Shown one piece after another: positions 1-9,333 of a stretch of DNA of 49,971 bases (the first letter of the stretch is position 1; each line of letters opens with the position of its first letter). The notes under the pieces are model-generated. The model was not told the origin of the DNA, did no database searches, and worked only from the letters and a program-made list of their open reading frames with translations. Location: NCBI GenBank assembly GCA_041493205.1, contig JBGPYM010000001.1:1-49971 (forward strand). The letters are read 5' to 3'. Position numbers and translations under genes: made by a program. This DNA comes from JBGPYM01 sp041493205 (lineage in GTDB: Bacteria > Bacteroidota > Ignavibacteria > UBA10030 > UBA6906).

Positions 1-192
1 CCGCCGGCGGCGGACGCGATACTGAAGGGGACGCCCCTGAAGGCGGACGTGATCCAGTACCCGAGGAAGATCGGAACGATCACGATCGAGAAAATCCGGG
101 ATCACTTTGCGGGAATAAGCGTGCCGCGGGTCGTCCCGGTCGACGTGGGGATCGCGGACGCCGCCACCCTGGCCAAAACCGAAGTGCACTGA
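1..192 (+). CDS. Sugar ABC transporter substrate-binding protein, C-terminal fragment
   Basis: This is the last 63 codons of a gene that begins before the window; it ends in TGA at 190-192. The peptide has the segments LKADVIQYPRKIGTITIEKI and VPVDVGIADAATL. These resemble the C-terminal helix and strand of RbsB-type (Peripla_BP_4) periplasmic sugar-binding proteins, where the final Y-P-x-x-I-G and I-x-V-D-V-G-I stretches are typical. An RbsA-type ATPase starts 2 bases later and an RbsC-type permease follows, so it is most likely the binding component of the same importer. The sugar cannot be read from this fragment. The assignment rests on short similarity plus strong context. Confidence 0.75.
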   Translation, partial: PPAADAILKGTPLKADVIQYPRKIGTITIEKIRDHFAGISVPRVVPVDVGIADAATLAKTEVH

Positions 193-194
193 CC

Positions 195-1688
195 GTGGCT
201 TTTCTCCTGAGCATGGAGGGGATGACAAAGCAGTACCCCGGGGTGCTTGCCCTCAGCAGCGTGAATTTCACGCTTGCACAGGGAGAGGTGAATTGCCTCG
301 TCGGGGAAAACGGCGCCGGGAAGTCTACGCTCATCAAGATCCTCTCGGGGGCAACACAACGTGACGCCGGAACGATCAGCATCGACGGGGACGCGGTCCA
401 CATCGCATCCCCGGTGGAGGCACAGCGCCTGGGGATCGGCGTCATCTATCAGGATTTCAAGCTGGTGCCGCACCTCACGGTGGCGGAAAACATCATGCTC
501 GGAAGCGAGCCTCTCCTGGGCAGGAGCCCGATCATCGACCGGGCCGCAATGCACCGCTCGGCCGCCGAGGCGCTCCGCATGCTCGGCGAGGAGATCGCAA
601 CGGACGCCGTGGTGGACGGGCTGAGCGTCGCCCAGCGGCAGGTGGTGGAAATCGCCAAGGCACTGTCGCGCAACGTGCGGATTCTGGCAATGGACGAGCC
701 CACGGCACCGCTCACGGAACGGGAAACCGAGAATCTCTTCGGAGTGATCCGGACGCTGAAAGCCCGCGGGGTCGGCATCATCTACATCTCCCACCGTCTG
801 GAGGAGATTTTCGAAGTCGGTGACCGCGTGACAGTGCTGCGGGACGGCAGGCACGTCCATGCCGGGGATGTCCATGCAATCGACCGCCGGGGTCTTATCC
901 GCCTGATGGTCGGGCGCGAGCTCGAAAACGAGTACCCGCGCGCCAGTCTCACACCGGGGGAGGAGATTTTGCGCGTGGAGCATCTCACCTCCGGACGCGT
1001 CACCGACGTCTCCCTGACCCTGTGCAGGGGCGAAATCCTCGGGCTCGCGGGCCTCGTGGGTGCCGGCCGGACCGAGCTGGCGCGTCTGCTCTTTGGCGCG
1101 GACCGCAGGACGGGCGGGCGGATCATTCTGGAAGGAAAAGAGATTGCCCCCGCATCACCGCACGAAGCAATCGAAGCGGGGATCGGACTGCTGACGGAGG
1201 ACAGGAACAAGTACGGCCTGATCATGCAGATGTCTGTCCGGGAAAACATCTCGCTCGCCAGCCTCGCAGATCTGCTCCGCGGACCATTCGTTGACAGGCG
1301 CCGGGAGGATGCTATCGCACGCCGGTTCACGGAAGAGCTCCGCATCAAGCCCCCCCACACCGAAGCTGCGGTGGAAACCCTCAGCGGCGGCAACCGGCAG
1401 AAGGTGGTTCTTGCACGCTGGCTGAATACCAAGGCGCGGGTGCTGATTTTCGACGAGCCGACGGCAGGGATCGATGTCGGCGTGAAGTATGAAATCTACA
1501 CGCTGATCAACCGTCTTGCCGAACGGGGCATCGGCGTCATCGTCATATCCTCGGACCTCCCCGAGCTCCTCGGCATCTGCACCCGGATTGCCGTTATGTG
1601 CGAGGGAAACCTCACGGGCGTCCTCGAGGCCGCAGAGGCCACGCAGGAGTCTGTCATGACCTACGCAACGCACCGGCAGCGTCGATGA
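195..1688 (+). CDS. Sugar ABC transporter ATP-binding protein, RbsA/MglA type (two fused nucleotide-binding domains)
   Basis: 497 aa, the usual size for double-domain ribose/galactose-type ATPases. The first domain has Walker A GENGAGKST near residue 38, the signature LSVAQRQ near 143 and Walker B LAMDEPTAPL near 165. The second has the degenerate Walker A GLVGAGRTEL typical of RbsA second domains, the signature LSGGNRQK near 397 and IFDEPTAGIDVG. It energises import with the neighbouring permease and binding protein at the inner membrane. The GTG at 195, two bases after the previous stop, is taken as the start; an ATG at 213 (residue 7) is an alternative. The stop overlaps the next ATG (ATGA at 1685), so translation is probably coupled. 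Sugar specificity is unknown. Confidence 0.93.
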   Translation: MAFLLSMEGMTKQYPGVLALSSVNFTLAQGEVNCLVGENGAGKSTLIKILSGATQRDAGTISIDGDAVHIASPVEAQRLGIGVIYQDFKLVPHLTVAENIMLGSEPLLGRSPIIDRAAMHRSAAEALRMLGEEIATDAVVDGLSVAQRQVVEIAKALSRNVRILAMDEPTAPLTERETENLFGVIRTLKARGVGIIYISHRLEEIFEVGDRVTVLRDGRHVHAGDVHAIDRRGLIRLMVGRELENEYPRASLTPGEEILRVEHLTSGRVTDVSLTLCRGEILGLAGLVGAGRTELARLLFGADRRTGGRIILEGKEIAPASPHEAIEAGIGLLTEDRNKYGLIMQMSVRENISLASLADLLRGPFVDRRREDAIARRFTEELRIKPPHTEAAVETLSGGNRQKVVLARWLNTKARVLIFDEPTAGIDVGVKYEIYTLINRLAERGIGVIVISSDLPELLGICTRIAVMCEGNLTGVLEAAEATQESVMTYATHRQRR

Positions 1689-2647
1689 CATCTTCCCGCT
1701 TCTCCATCGTCTCCAGGTTTTCGGGCGAATTCGGCATCGGGATCGCGTTTGTACTGGAGTTCATCCTCTTCGCTGTCCTTTCCCCGTATTTCTTTTCTCC
1801 CGACAACCTGCTGAACGTCAGCCTGCAGGCGTCGATCACCGCCATCATCGCCGCCGGGATGACATTCGTGATCCTGACCGGCGGCATCGATCTTTCCGTC
1901 GGTTCTCTTGTCGCGTTTGCGGGAATTATCACGACCGGGGTGCTGAAGTCCGGGCTCCCCCTTCCCGCAGCGTTTCTCGCCGCCCTGGCCGCGGGCCTCG
2001 CAGCCGGGGCCCTGGCAGGCGCGTTCGCCGGATTCTGCATCACCCGGTTCAGCATCACCCCCTTCATTGTCACGCTCGCGACCATGACAATCCTCCGCGG
2101 GGGCGCGTTTGTCATCACGGACGGACGCCCGGTCTGGGAACTTCCGGAGGCATTCGCATTCCTCGGGACGGGGCGCATCCTCGCCGTTCCGGTGCCGTCG
2201 ATCATCATGGTGCTCACCTTCATCGTGTCGCACATTGTTCTCACGCGCACCCGGTTCGGGCGGCACGTATATGCGGTGGGCGGCAATATCGAAGCCGCGC
2301 GCCTTGCAGGCATCAGGACGAACCGGGTGTTGACGAAGGTGTATGTCCTTTCAGGCGGCCTGGCCGCCCTGAGCGGCATCCTGCTTGCTTCACGGATGAA
2401 TTCCGGCCAGCCGAACGCCGGACTTTCGTACGAGCTCGACGTCATCGCGGCGGTGGTGGTCGGCGGCACCAGCCTCTCCGGAGGCAAAGGCTCGATCATC
2501 GGGACATTTATCGGCGCGATGCTGATCGCCGTGCTGCGCAACGGGCTCAACCTGCTCAACGTCGGCTCGTACGTGCAGCAGGTCATCGTCGGCGCCGTGA
2601 TTCTCCTTGCCGTCATGGTGGACCAGCTCCGGCGGCGGCACGGCTGA
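1685..2647 (+). CDS. Sugar ABC transporter permease, RbsC family
   Basis: 320 aa from the ATG at 1685, which overlaps the ATPase stop by four bases. The frame stays open upstream to 1598, but that part lies inside the ATPase gene and the coupled ATG is preferred. The protein is almost entirely hydrophobic, with about 8-10 membrane segments. It has the BPD_transp_2 hallmarks ILTGGIDLSVGSLVAF near residues 62-77, the FGRHVYAVGGN-EAARLAGI loop near 190-210 and VVGGTSLSGGKGSIIGTFIGA near 258-278. These match ribose/xylose-type permeases, which work as homodimers with one RbsA and one RbsB. It completes the importer begun at the left edge. Confidence 0.93.
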   Translation: MTSSRFSIVSRFSGEFGIGIAFVLEFILFAVLSPYFFSPDNLLNVSLQASITAIIAAGMTFVILTGGIDLSVGSLVAFAGIITTGVLKSGLPLPAAFLAALAAGLAAGALAGAFAGFCITRFSITPFIVTLATMTILRGGAFVITDGRPVWELPEAFAFLGTGRILAVPVPSIIMVLTFIVSHIVLTRTRFGRHVYAVGGNIEAARLAGIRTNRVLTKVYVLSGGLAALSGILLASRMNSGQPNAGLSYELDVIAAVVVGGTSLSGGKGSIIGTFIGAMLIAVLRNGLNLLNVGSYVQQVIVGAVILLAVMVDQLRRRHG

Positions 2648-2704
2648 CCGTACCACGGCATCCGCCCTGTCGCCCCTTGTGAACCATCCTTCAGGAAGAA
2701 TGCC

Positions 2705-5700
2705 ATGAAACATCTCCTTCTCCTCCTCGTCCTCAGCGTCGTCTCCGTCCTTCATGCACAGTCACCGGTCGACGGACTTGTCAACGACCTCAACTTTCTC
2801 AGCAAAGGATCCCTGGACCACTGGAAGTACAGCACGAGCTTTGCGGCGGACCCCACGGGACCCGGGTTCGACGATGCGCAGTGGCAGACGCTGTCGATCG
2901 GGCAGTCCATCTATCCCGATTCCTGCTGGCTCCGGAAGGAGGTGACGCTGCCGGACCGGATGCTCGGCTCTCCGACTTCCGGATCCGCGCGGTTTCTGGT
3001 GTCGGTCGATGACTACGGCTACCTCTGGGTGAACGGCACGCCCAGGGGACATTTCCCATGGGACGGCGACTTCGAGCTCACTGCCGCCGCCAGGCCGGGT
3101 CAGAAATTTCTTCTTGTGATCAAAGCAATCAACACCGGCGGGCCGTTGCGCCTCCTGCGCGCGCAGATCACCGGAGGGAAGGATACACTCCTCGCGAAAT
3201 CCATCGACGATTTTACGCTCGGACTCAGGGTCGCACAGAAGCTTCTCAGCTTTGACACCTACCAGACCAACGCGCGAAAAAAAGAGGACCCCGGCACAGA
3301 CAGGTCCGTCATGGACCGCGGTGAGAAGACCAGGCTGAATTCGCTGCTCCAGTCCGTGGCCGCGACCGTGAATGTGGATGCACTGCGGAACGGCAACGTG
3401 GACGCCTTCCGCACATCGCTGGCCTCAGCGCGCACGGCGCTCGCCCCCGTCGCTGCGTATGCGAAGCGATTCACGCTTTATTTCGACTCCAACGCGCACA
3501 TCGATGCCGCATGGCTCTGGCGGGAGAAGGAGACCATCATGATCTGCCGGAACACATTCGCCTCGGTGATGAATATGATGGCGCAGCGTCCGGGTTTCAC
3601 ATATACGCAGAGCTCGGCCGCCTACTACGACTGGATGGAGCGGTTGTACCCCGAACTCTTCAGCCAGATTCAGCAGCGCGTGAAGGACGGCCGGTGGGAG
3701 GTCGTCGGCGGCATGTGGGTCGAACCCGACTGCAACCTTCCCTCGGGTGAGTCGTGGGCGCGGCATCTCCTCTATGCCAAGCGATACTTCCGCAACAAGC
3801 TCAGCACCGACGTGAAAATCGGATGGAATCCGGATTCCTTCGGTTACAACCTGATGATGCCCGCATTCTACGCGCATGCGGGGATCGATGCGTTCATCAC
3901 CCAGAAAATCGGTTGGAACGAGACGAATGTGTTCCCGTACCGGCTGTTCTGGTGGGAATCGCCCGACCGCTCCCGCATTCTGAGCTATTTCCCCTTCGAC
4001 TATGTCAATACCGTGGATGATCCTTTCCGGCTGGTGGACTGGCTTCGGCAGTTTGAAGCGAACACCGGATTCACCAGGATGCTTATCCTCTTCGGCGTGG
4101 GCGATCACGGCGGCGGTCCTTCCCTGGAGATGCTCGACCGGATCGACCGCCTGAAGACAATCGACATCTTCCCCGCGATCGAAGAAGGGACGGCCGGATC
4201 ATATCTCACCTGGCTCCGCGCCCATGATCTCTCGACACTCCCGGTATGGAAGGATGAACTCTATCTCGAGTACCATCAGGGCACGTTCACAACGCAGGCT
4301 GCGATGAAGGCCTTGAACAGGTCCAATGAAGTCGTGCTCACCAACGCGGAAAAGGCCTCCTCCCTCGCCTCCCTTTCGGGACGTCAGTACAATGCCGCCG
4401 CCCTCGGCGATGCCTGGAAGAAGCTGCTCTTCAATCAGTTTCACGACATCCTGCCCGGGTCCGGAATCAGGGAGGTGTACCTCGACGCGGCCGCATCGCA
4501 CCATGAGGTCGCAGCAATCGGCACGCACGAGCTTCAGGCGGCCCTCGACCACGTCAGCCGGCAGGTGAATACCGCACCCCTCCGCCGCGGGACCCCGGTG
4601 GTTGTCTATAATACGCTCTCCTGGGAGCGGACCGATCTCGCCGCAGTGAAGCTTCCGGAAAACGACACGACGGCATACGCCGTGTTCGATGCGCGGGGGA
4701 AGGAGTTGCCGTCGCAGGTCGCATGGACTTCCCGGTACGCACGGGATCTCCTCTTCATCGCGCCGCGCGTTCCTTCGCTGGGGTATGCCACATTCGAATT
4801 GAGAAAGCAGAAAACTGCTCCGGTGCAGTCGCTGTCGCGAGTCGAAGGATACGCCATGGAGAACGGTCTGTACCGTATCACCGTCGATAGCAACAGCGGC
4901 TGGGTGTCGAGCATCAGGGACAAAAGAAACGGGATGGAGCTGCTCGGAGGAAACGGCAACGAGCTCCAGCTTCTCGAAGACAAACCGACGGCATGGGACG
5001 CGTGGAATATCGGGCTTACCGGCGTGAAGTTTCCGTCGGCATTCCGGGGGGCTGAGGTGCTCGAACGGGGGCCCGTCCGCTTTGTTCTCCGGTTGCACAG
5101 AGACTACCTGAAACCGGGAACCGTGAAGGACTTTCCCACGGAGGACTTCCCGTCCTCCTTCTTTATCCAGGATATCGTTCTGTATGACGGTCTTGACCGG
5201 ATAGATTTCGAGACCGGTGCGGACTGGTGGGAAGAAAAGACCATGCTCAAGGTGGCCTTCCCCCTTGCATTCACCGACACCGCCGCGACGTACGAAATCC
5301 CTTACGGAACGATCCGCCGCTCCACCCGGAACCGCACCAGCGTCGAGAAGGCTCAGGGGGAAGTCCCGGCCGCACGGTGGGCCGACGTCTCCGCATCGGG
5401 ATACGGCGTCACGCTGATCAACAACGCAAAATACGGATACGACATCAAGGGCCATACAATGCGGTTGTCGCTCCTCCGGTCGCCCACATGGCCCGACCCG
5501 ACCGCCGACCGGGGGAAACACGCGATTTCGTATGCGCTCTACCCGCACACGGGGGATTGGGTTGCGGCGGCTTCGTACCAGCGTGGATACGAATTCAACA
5601 CACCCCTGTTGGCCAGAATCACAACGACGCATGCAGGGAGGCTGCCGGTTTCATCTTCCTTTGTGTCGATCGCGCCGTCCCATTTCGTTCTGACCTCCCT

Positions 5701-5914
5701 GAAGCAGGCGGAGGACGGTCCGGCGTGGGTCATGCAATGGTATGACGTCACGGGTGAAGGGGGCGATGCAGTCCTGCGCCTCCCCGCGCGACCGCGAAAA
5801 GTCGTCATGACGGATTTTGTGGAGGACGACGGGGCCCCGGTGACGAATGCGGGAGCGATGGTGACTGTCCCCACGCCTCCGCACGGCATCATGACGCTCA
5901 AGGTGTACTGGTAG
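2705..5914 (+). CDS. Secreted glycoside hydrolase family 38 alpha-mannosidase
   Basis: 1069 aa. Residues 1-19 form a Sec signal peptide ending in HAQ. Family 38 catalytic features are visible: HIDAAWLW at residues 265-272 (zinc ligands H265 and D267), WNPDSFGYN with the probable nucleophile Asp at 377, and GDHGGGPS near 466-473. The QFHDILPGSG motif typical of GH38 is near 578. The N-terminal region (30-200) looks like a beta-sandwich, and the C-terminal half matches the usual GH38 beta domains. The enzyme should release alpha-mannose from mannosides or mannan-like glycans outside the cytoplasm. A Shine-Dalgarno AGGAAGA lies before the ATG. It follows the sugar importer by 57 bases and is probably co-transcribed. 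Linkage specificity cannot be told. Confidence 0.92.
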   Translation: MKHLLLLLVLSVVSVLHAQSPVDGLVNDLNFLSKGSLDHWKYSTSFAADPTGPGFDDAQWQTLSIGQSIYPDSCWLRKEVTLPDRMLGSPTSGSARFLVSVDDYGYLWVNGTPRGHFPWDGDFELTAAARPGQKFLLVIKAINTGGPLRLLRAQITGGKDTLLAKSIDDFTLGLRVAQKLLSFDTYQTNARKKEDPGTDRSVMDRGEKTRLNSLLQSVAATVNVDALRNGNVDAFRTSLASARTALAPVAAYAKRFTLYFDSNAHIDAAWLWREKETIMICRNTFASVMNMMAQRPGFTYTQSSAAYYDWMERLYPELFSQIQQRVKDGRWEVVGGMWVEPDCNLPSGESWARHLLYAKRYFRNKLSTDVKIGWNPDSFGYNLMMPAFYAHAGIDAFITQKIGWNETNVFPYRLFWWESPDRSRILSYFPFDYVNTVDDPFRLVDWLRQFEANTGFTRMLILFGVGDHGGGPSLEMLDRIDRLKTIDIFPAIEEGTAGSYLTWLRAHDLSTLPVWKDELYLEYHQGTFTTQAAMKALNRSNEVVLTNAEKASSLASLSGRQYNAAALGDAWKKLLFNQFHDILPGSGIREVYLDAAASHHEVAAIGTHELQAALDHVSRQVNTAPLRRGTPVVVYNTLSWERTDLAAVKLPENDTTAYAVFDARGKELPSQVAWTSRYARDLLFIAPRVPSLGYATFELRKQKTAPVQSLSRVEGYAMENGLYRITVDSNSGWVSSIRDKRNGMELLGGNGNELQLLEDKPTAWDAWNIGLTGVKFPSAFRGAEVLERGPVRFVLRLHRDYLKPGTVKDFPTEDFPSSFFIQDIVLYDGLDRIDFETGADWWEEKTMLKVAFPLAFTDTAATYEIPYGTIRRSTRNRTSVEKAQGEVPAARWADVSASGYGVTLINNAKYGYDIKGHTMRLSLLRSPTWPDPTADRGKHAISYALYPHTGDWVAAASYQRGYEFNTPLLARITTTHAGRLPVSSSFVSIAPSHFVLTSLKQAEDGPAWVMQWYDVTGEGGDAVLRLPARPRKVVMTDFVEDDGAPVTNAGAMVTVPTPPHGIMTLKVYW

Positions 5915-5924
5915 GCATTTTCCC

Positions 5925-6752
5925 ATGCGCAACGGCCGCACACTTTCCAGCTATGCCGGTTCAGGCGCACTGGTGCTGCTTGCAGCCACCATGCTGGCGC
6001 CGTTTCTCTGGATGATCAGCACGTCGCTCATGGGGGAGTATGAAGTGTTTCAGTTCCCCCCGCGTTTTCTCCCGGCAACGCTGCGCTGGTCGAATTATCC
6101 GGAAGCGATGGGGATGCAGCCGTTCGCGCGGTTTTTCCTGAACACGGCGATCGTCGCAGGCGTCTCGGTTGCCGGGCAGCTGCTCTTCTGCTCCATGGCG
6201 GCGTATGCGTTCGCCCGCCTCCGTTTTCCCGGCCGGGACCGGCTCTTTGGCGCGTATCTCGCGACCATGATGATCCCGGCGATTGTCACCATCATCCCCG
6301 CATTTCTTCTCGTCAGCCGGCTCGGCCTGATCAATACGTACCCGGCGCTCTTCCTGCCGACCATGTCGAGCGTCTGGGGGATTTTCCTCCTCCGCCAGTT
6401 TTTCCTCACCATCCCCCGGGACCTCGAAGACGCCGCGCGGGTGGACGGCGCTTCAGAGCTTGCCATTTTCTGGCGGATCATCCTCCCCCTCTCGAAGCCG
6501 GCGCTCGCCACCCTGGCTATCTTTGCATTCATGGCAAGCTGGAAGGACTTCCTCTGGCCGCTGATCGTCACCAACCGTACCGACATGCGGACCGTCGAGG
6601 TGGGTATTGCCGGATTTAACAGCCTGTACGCGACCGACTGGCCCCACCAGATGGCGGCAGCGGTCGTGGTGCTCCTCCCGGTGATCATTGTTTTCTTCCT
6701 CGCACAGAAGTACTTTGTAAGGGGCATAACGCTCACAGGGATCAAGGGATAA
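5925..6752 (+). CDS. Carbohydrate ABC transporter permease, MalG type, without a visible partner
   Basis: 275 aa with six predicted membrane segments and the MalG-family EAA loop (EDAARVDGAS-LAIFWRIILPLSKPALATLAIF, residues about 167-200). Length and layout are normal for MalG/UgpE permeases of the CUT1 class. Such permeases work as a heterodimer with a MalF-type partner plus a binding protein and a MalK ATPase. None of these is in the window, and the adjacent importer is of the different RbsABC class. The gene begins 10 bases after the GH38 stop and is followed one base later by the next gene. The partners may lie upstream of the window. Confidence 0.88.
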   Translation: MRNGRTLSSYAGSGALVLLAATMLAPFLWMISTSLMGEYEVFQFPPRFLPATLRWSNYPEAMGMQPFARFFLNTAIVAGVSVAGQLLFCSMAAYAFARLRFPGRDRLFGAYLATMMIPAIVTIIPAFLLVSRLGLINTYPALFLPTMSSVWGIFLLRQFFLTIPRDLEDAARVDGASELAIFWRIILPLSKPALATLAIFAFMASWKDFLWPLIVTNRTDMRTVEVGIAGFNSLYATDWPHQMAAAVVVLLPVIIVFFLAQKYFVRGITLTGIKG

Positions 6753-6753
6753 A

Positions 6754-9333
6754 TTGAAGATTGCAGGTCCATTGATATGCGCAGCGTTCCTTGCCGCGCA
6801 GGCGATGGCACAGCCGGGAACGATCAGGCGGGTTGCGATCGATGCGAACCCGATTGAACTCACCCGCCTTGCCCAGCCATCGACGTACTTCGACAAGGTG
6901 GGGAGAAAATTTGCACTCCTCGGCACCGAGAGCGGATCGTTTGAAGCGTGGGCCTATCCCCTCAAACTCGTGCGCGATTTCGAATTCTCGTTCTTTATCG
7001 GCAGCTCGACCGAACCGATCCGCGGGAAAGACGTCGTCCGGTACATTACCGCAAGGCCGGAGGCAACGACGATCACATATACATACCAGTCGTTCACCGT
7101 CCGGGCCACCTATTGCACACCGATCGATCAGCCCGGCGCGTTCATCCTCCTTGACGTCGATGCCACCGAAACGCTCTCCGTCGTTTGCAGCTTCCTTCCC
7201 GTGTTGCAGCCGATGTGGCCGGCCGGTATCGGAGGGCAGTATGCCGTCTGGGATGCCGCAACACAGGCATACCTGATTTCGGAGCCGACACGGAAAAACC
7301 ACGGGTTCATAGGGTCTCCTTCGGCCGAAGGGATATCGTATACGCCGGCACACATGCTTTCGGACACGCCGAATCAATTCCGCATCCGGATCGCATCCCC
7401 CGATTCAGTCCGCGACCGCTCCATCGTGATCGCGATAGCGGGAGGCAAGGGAACCCGGGATGAGGTGAGGGCCAGCTATCTCCGGCTTCTTAAAAATCCT
7501 GAAGCCGTGTACCGGGAAACTGCGCGTCACTATGCGGCACTCCGGATGGAAACGATGCAGGTGGAAACGCCCGACCGTCGTATCAATCTGGCGTTCGAAT
7601 GGGGCAAAGTCGCGTACGATAACCTTCTCGTGGAGCATCCCGATCTTGGCAGGGGTCTCGTGGCCGGGCTTGGTCCTTCAGGCCCGGGAGGCAGGCCCGG
7701 GTTCGGATGGTTTTTCGGAGGAGATGCGTTTATCAATACGTTCAGCCTCGACAGCTATGGCGCATACGGGACCGTCCGGGATGCGCTGACCTTCACGCAG
7801 AAATGGCAGCGTGCGGACGGCAAGATGGCGCATGAGCTCTCGCAGGCGGCCGGGTATGTTGACTGGTTCAAGGACTACCCGTACGCCTACATTCACGGAG
7901 ACACCAGCCCCTTTTACATTACCGCGATGTATGATTACTATTGCGCGACGGGCGACACGGACTATGTGAAACGGAGCTGGACGTCACTCCGGAAAGCGTA
8001 TGAGTGGTCCCGCGGGACGGATGAGGACGGGGACGGGTTGATGGACAATGCGAAGGCGGGACTCGGCGCATCGGAATACGGAAGCCTGACCGGCGTCCAG
8101 AGCGACATTTACACGGCTGCCGTCTGGGTCCGCGCCCTGAACGTCCTCGGTCCGCTTGCGCGGGCGGCGGGCGAGGGAGGTTTTGCCTCGTCGGTTGAGC
8201 CGCTCCGCCGGAAAGCCGCGGCATCATTCAATGAGAAGTTCTGGGATGAACCGAGGGGCCAGTACGCGTATGCATTCGATGCCGCGGGGAGCCGTGTTTC
8301 TCTCGTCTCTCCCTGGAGTTCGGTCGGGATGATGTGGGGACTCGGTGATTCCTCCCGCAGCGCCCGCACGCTCGAAAAGCTCAGCTCGTCCGAACTCGCC
8401 ACCGACTGGGGAACCCGCAGCATCTCGAACCGCTCTCCCCTGTATGAGCCTCTGAATTACAATTACGGAGCCGTCTGGCCGTTCCTGACAAGCTGGGTCG
8501 CAGCGGCGCAGTATGCCCACCATTGTGCGCTGCAGGGCTTCGGATCATTGATGGCAAGCGTGCAGCACACATTTGACAACGGCCCGGGGGTCGTCACCGA
8601 AGTGTTTTCGGGATCAGCCAACATCTGGCCCCAGGAGGCGGTCCCGCACCAGGGGTTCTGCACGGCAGGCGTGATGATGCCGTTCGTGCGCGGCATGCTG
8701 GGTCTCGCTCACAACGCCGTCGAGGGGTTACTGACGTTTGCGCCCCATCTCCCCGCCGATTGGTCCGCCGTCCAGATCCGCCGTTGCCGTTTCGGAGACC
8801 GGGATGTGTCCCTTGACTATTCCCGTACGCGGAACCGCGTGGAAGTACGTGCGCGTCTTGTTCACGGGGCGGCGACGCGTCTCCGTCTCGCGCCGGCCTT
8901 CGGCATTGGGACCCGCATTACCGGGGTAGAGGTCAACGGGGCCCCGCACCTCTTCACGACCATTCTCTCTTCACAGACCATACAGGCGGACTTCGACATC
9001 ACGCTTGCCGACAGCGCGCGCGTTGTCATAGCATTCGTTCCGGGCGTCGAACTGCTCCCGCCCCTCACGGAAACGCACACCGGCGACGCCAACCATGGTT
9101 TGAAGATCATCCGGACTTCGCTCCGTGGCAATCGTCTGAGCATCATGGTCGAAGGGTTATCCGGAACGGAGTATTTCCTCGGCGCCGCCAACCCTGCGCG
9201 CATCGCGTTGGTCAGCGGCGCAGGGAAGACGGGGAACGGTATCAGGATACTGATGCCGGCGGGGAAGGCAGGAGAATTTGTACGGACCGAATTCACCATC
9301 ACGATGAGCGAGGAACCGCAGGGGGAGGGATGA
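6754..9333 (+). CDS. Secreted six-hairpin glycosidase, glycogen-debranching-enzyme (GDE_C)-like
   Basis: 859 aa. The TTG at 6754 is taken as start because it alone yields a complete signal peptide ending in AMAQ; AAGGGA upstream can serve as ribosome site. The catalytic part (about 270-670) has the GDE/amylo-1,6-glucosidase pattern: GRPGFGWFFGGDAF near 310-323, DGKMAHELSQ near 353, DEDGDGLMDNAKAG near 425 and NYNYGAVWPFLTSW near 570. The first motif reads WFFGGD, whereas its paralogue at 16940 has WFFGRD. A beta-sandwich and a C-terminal domain (about 765-859) shared with that paralogue follow. It probably hydrolyses alpha-linked oligosaccharides in the periplasm; the substrate is unknown. 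It overlaps the next gene by ATGA. Confidence 0.72.
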   Translation: MKIAGPLICAAFLAAQAMAQPGTIRRVAIDANPIELTRLAQPSTYFDKVGRKFALLGTESGSFEAWAYPLKLVRDFEFSFFIGSSTEPIRGKDVVRYITARPEATTITYTYQSFTVRATYCTPIDQPGAFILLDVDATETLSVVCSFLPVLQPMWPAGIGGQYAVWDAATQAYLISEPTRKNHGFIGSPSAEGISYTPAHMLSDTPNQFRIRIASPDSVRDRSIVIAIAGGKGTRDEVRASYLRLLKNPEAVYRETARHYAALRMETMQVETPDRRINLAFEWGKVAYDNLLVEHPDLGRGLVAGLGPSGPGGRPGFGWFFGGDAFINTFSLDSYGAYGTVRDALTFTQKWQRADGKMAHELSQAAGYVDWFKDYPYAYIHGDTSPFYITAMYDYYCATGDTDYVKRSWTSLRKAYEWSRGTDEDGDGLMDNAKAGLGASEYGSLTGVQSDIYTAAVWVRALNVLGPLARAAGEGGFASSVEPLRRKAAASFNEKFWDEPRGQYAYAFDAAGSRVSLVSPWSSVGMMWGLGDSSRSARTLEKLSSSELATDWGTRSISNRSPLYEPLNYNYGAVWPFLTSWVAAAQYAHHCALQGFGSLMASVQHTFDNGPGVVTEVFSGSANIWPQEAVPHQGFCTAGVMMPFVRGMLGLAHNAVEGLLTFAPHLPADWSAVQIRRCRFGDRDVSLDYSRTRNRVEVRARLVHGAATRLRLAPAFGIGTRITGVEVNGAPHLFTTILSSQTIQADFDITLADSARVVIAFVPGVELLPPLTETHTGDANHGLKIIRTSLRGNRLSIMVEGLSGTEYFLGAANPARIALVSGAGKTGNGIRILMPAGKAGEFVRTEFTITMSEEPQGEG

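Noticed and set aside
4199..5632. A 477-codon minus-strand open frame
   Set aside because: Antisense to the GH38 coding region, with no recognisable motif and low-complexity composition.
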